Of a stretch of 64,000 nt of DNA, positions 61,801-64,000 are shown piece by piece. Source of the stretch: Hibiscus mutabilis (Eukaryota; Streptophyta; Magnoliopsida; Malvales; Malvaceae); contig CM033714.1 of the NCBI GenBank assembly GCA_019671005.1, positions 87,535,909 through 87,599,908 of the forward strand. The letters run 5' to 3'. The position numbers were made by a program, and so were the translations under genes. The stretch's first letter is position 1. Each line of letters opens with the position of its first letter. Below the pieces are notes generated by a model. That model did not search any database. It saw only the letters and a list, made by a program, of their open reading frames with translations, and was not told the DNA's origin.

Positions 61801-63792
61801 TCATAACTTTTAATAACATTTGCATCTCTTTATCATGAAGAAGAAATGAGAGAATGTAAAGTTATTCATTACTGAATATGAAAGGAGATAAAATGACCTT
61901 GAAAAGCCAATGAGGACTCTCTGGAGAAAACTGAATAAAAAGAGCAAGTAAAGCAGGAGGAACAGCAGATGCCCAGAAACATATGCGCCACCTGTTCACA
62001 TCAAGTTTAGAAATATGTCATCAATCTGATTCAACAAAACACAATCAAAGTTGTTATAATATGAACTCTTTTTGAAAAAGAGAATGTGACACCAAGCCAA
62101 TCATCTTGCAGTGGTGGTTGGTAGCGTGGTTGTAAAAATTTGCTTCAAATAACCATAAACAAAAGATCAAAACAACTTTTATGTTGATTATAATTTTCAA
62201 AGCTACTACTAATTCTCAGCATTTCTTACCAACCCTCAGTTTCCTTAGCAGGGAATCCAATCAATAGAGAACCCATCAATCCAAGGCTTGTTGCAATTTG
62301 AAGGAAGCTTCCATATGTGCCTCTTACATAAGCTGGAGAAACCTGTGCATGGATACAATTGCTATTTGAAAAAAGAGGAAAGAAGAGAAGAAGAGCTTGT
62401 GATATAAAATAAAAATAGTTTATTAACCATCTTTTAGATACCTCTGTCACATAAAGAGATGCAAGAGGTGGGCCAAGACCCATTCCAGTCCCAACAAATA
62501 ACCTCCCTAGAAGCATGCTCCAAAGGTTTTTTGCTGTTGCACTGCATGAACATTCTTGGAATTATCTAATTTAATTTTGATTACTAGAACTAAAAGGCAG
62601 CTGGGCTCATTATCTCTCAAAGATGGCACAAGAACACGAAAAACAGGTGATGGAAATTATCAAGGTAAATTTATTAGTTAAACTGAAATTTTGCTTTGTG
62701 ATAATCTAATAAAAAGGATCTGGATCATATAAAAGCTTTTGAGCATAATTGAGATGAATTCAAAACAAATGCTAGAAATTAAATTATATCAAATAACACA
62801 GCAGTTACCTCATTGAAGAGCCAATTATCATGGGTAACACGCATAGCTGGAACCCCCTGCGAAACCCAATCCTATCCACAATCAAACCACTGAACGATGA
62901 TCCAGCAAAGGCACCCCCTAAACATATGCTTACAACCAAGACCTTGATTTCAACAAAAGACAACATATTATCAGAGCAGTTTCTCAAATAAGACACGAAC
63001 ACTCTAAATTCATTTGCAACAATACCTTCAGCCATGGTATTCCCATTAAAATGAAGATCATTAGAAATACTATCTAGCGTTTCATTGACCACTCTGCACT
63101 AGGAACACAGCAAGTATCAAAAACACATTATTACAAGAATTTCCACAAATTACTCAGACAGTAGACATAGAAGGAACAAACCCAAGATGGTAACCATATA
63201 AGAAGGAGGCTAAAGACGCCACAACTATATGCAGGAGCGATCGTTTCCAAGGAGGGTTTCCGATATCTTTGCTCCCTCCATTCAATAAACGTGCTTTAAA
63301 GCCCAAAAAAAGAATCAGCAAACTGTCAGTACTAAGTAGTATTCCAAATTTAGAGCAAAATGCATGCAGATAAGATGTCCAGTGAAAAATCCCATAACAT
63401 AAAAAACCATAACACAAAGCTAAAGCAAAACTTTCAACTTCATACAACTTGTATTATTTTAAAGGGTTCAAATTCCAATTGTTTCCTCAGTGATAACCAT
63501 TTTATTATATCATCTTAATCACTAAAACTACCACTTGCTTAATTGCTTTCATCCCCAAATAAAAAGACACAACATTTGCTTACATGCGTCGTAAAATCAA
63601 AATTGTGGCATAACCAAAAACAAAACCCTCTTTTTTAAAATACCCATTAAGTTAAAAACCACAAAGAATCAAGTAAAATGGGGGCATACATTCACCTTGC
63701 TCTTTGTCACCTTGTTCTTTGTCATAGACATTGATATGTTCTCTAGAACCACGCTTGTACATGGAATAAGCATCGGCGTTTCGTCCCCGCAT
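58823..63792 (-). CDS. Plastidic glucose transporter-type sugar carrier, with base-level breaks
   Basis: Member of the major facilitator sugar porters, closest to probable plastidic glucose transporter 2 (At1g67300) from memory. Thirteen exons: 63696-63792, 63182-63293, 63026-63093, 62809-62942, 62442-62541, 62230-62342, 61898-61991, 61131-61281, 60892-61035, 60733-60806, 59568-59657, 59163-59274 and 58823-58999. The model gives about 487 residues. Landmarks are SLASFLYGYHLG (helix 1), GRLFVGTGMGLGPPLASLYV, PAYVRGTYGSF, PESPHWLFK, FALQQLSGINAI (sugar-binding QQLSG), DKLGRK, GAGPVPSLLLSE, INFFVGLLFL and the end METKGRSLQEIEITLLP. Problems: one extra G at 62936-62937 in exon 4, one extra G at the start of exon 11 (59656-59658), and no AG acceptor before exon 12. 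All other phases agree. The N-terminus shows no long classical transit peptide. Confidence 0.88.
59742..60127. mobile_element. hAT-type MITE in sugar-transporter intron 10
   Basis: A 386-base element with inverted ends containing GGCTTTGCTTGGTAG and the complement of GGCTTGGTTGAGTGG, and inner matches GGAAGGATGGAAAA. It is flanked by a perfect 8-base target duplication AAGTCTAA at 59734-59741 and 60128-60135, diagnostic of hAT elements. Confidence 0.85.
60135..60430. repeat. Tandem duplication of about 150 bases in the same intron
   Basis: Two adjacent copies (60135-60289 and 60290-60430) share ACAGTCAGAAAATATGTTAC, CCACAATATCATGACAATCA and TATCCTCTAGGAAT with scattered changes. The first copy begins directly at the target duplication of the MITE. 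Confidence 0.8.
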
Positions 63793-64000
63793 TGCCGCGT
63801 TATTGCAAACACCCACCTCCCCAGAACTAAATCAAAACGTCCAGACGTCAACTGCAAAACAAATTCAAAAATGAATCACAAATTAACTGATCTAATCAAT
63901 CAATCAGTCTTTGTTTTATTCAATTGTCATAATAATGTAAGACAGCATTGAGAGAAAACAACAACAATAAAAAGAAGAAAAAAGAAGAAGAAGCAAATTA
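63793..64000 (-). other. 5' flank of the sugar transporter
   Basis: Leader and promoter-side DNA of the transporter. It contains an A-rich AAGAAG run at the edge of the window. No other feature is seen. Confidence 0.4.

Noticed and set aside
1..64000. CRISPR arrays, bacterial operons, origins or riboswitches
   Set aside because: The window is clearly plant nuclear DNA; repeats are inverted elements and microsatellites without regular spacers.

Overview
This is plant nuclear DNA from a eudicot. Its gene families, exon structures and repeat style resemble Gossypium (Malvaceae), but the species is inferred, not proven. It is AT-rich, its genes are split by many GT-AG introns, and most intergenic space is inverted-repeat elements, LTR-type remnants, microsatellites and tRNA remnants. 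Nothing suggests bacterial, organellar or viral sequence.

Left gene island (1-26.5 kb), all genes on the minus strand: the 5' part of an ENTH/VHS trafficking protein like MTV1/tepsin (538-2338, running off the left edge); two nearly identical delta-TIP (TIP2;1-type) aquaporins (6199-7143 and 12992-13928); a KH plus LigT-like ASCC1-type gene with several breaks (20330-23661); and an Aux/IAA repressor of the IAA27 type (24750-26528). From memory, Arabidopsis At3g16220-At3g16270 holds LigT-like, TIP2;1 and MTV1 genes next to one another, so this looks like a conserved block. The aquaporins sit in a direct tandem duplication of about 6.75 kb (4530-11283 and 11284-18210) whose junction carries the 9-base microhomology ATTAATTTT.

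Repeat-rich middle (26.5-51.4 kb): no convincing protein gene. It holds Mutator-like inverted-repeat elements (one with a matching empty site nearby), three dispersed retroelement-like segments, elements with telomere-like CCCTAAA cores, and duplicated blocks carrying tRNA genes and tRNA pseudogenes (Gly, Val, Asp, Ser).

Right gene island (51.4-63.8 kb): RRN3/TIF-IA, the RNA polymerase I initiation factor (15 exons, plus strand), and a plastidic-glucose-transporter-type sugar carrier (13 exons, minus strand). The two genes converge.

A striking property is that four of the seven protein-coding loci (LigT-like, Aux/IAA, RRN3, sugar transporter) carry single-base frame breaks at sites where exon phase arithmetic otherwise works perfectly, while MTV1 and both aquaporins are clean. 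In addition, the outer 2.5 kb of aquaporin duplicate B is a mosaic of block replacements relative to copy A, one of which seems copied from sequence about 750 bases downstream. These may be consensus errors or real decay; read data would decide.
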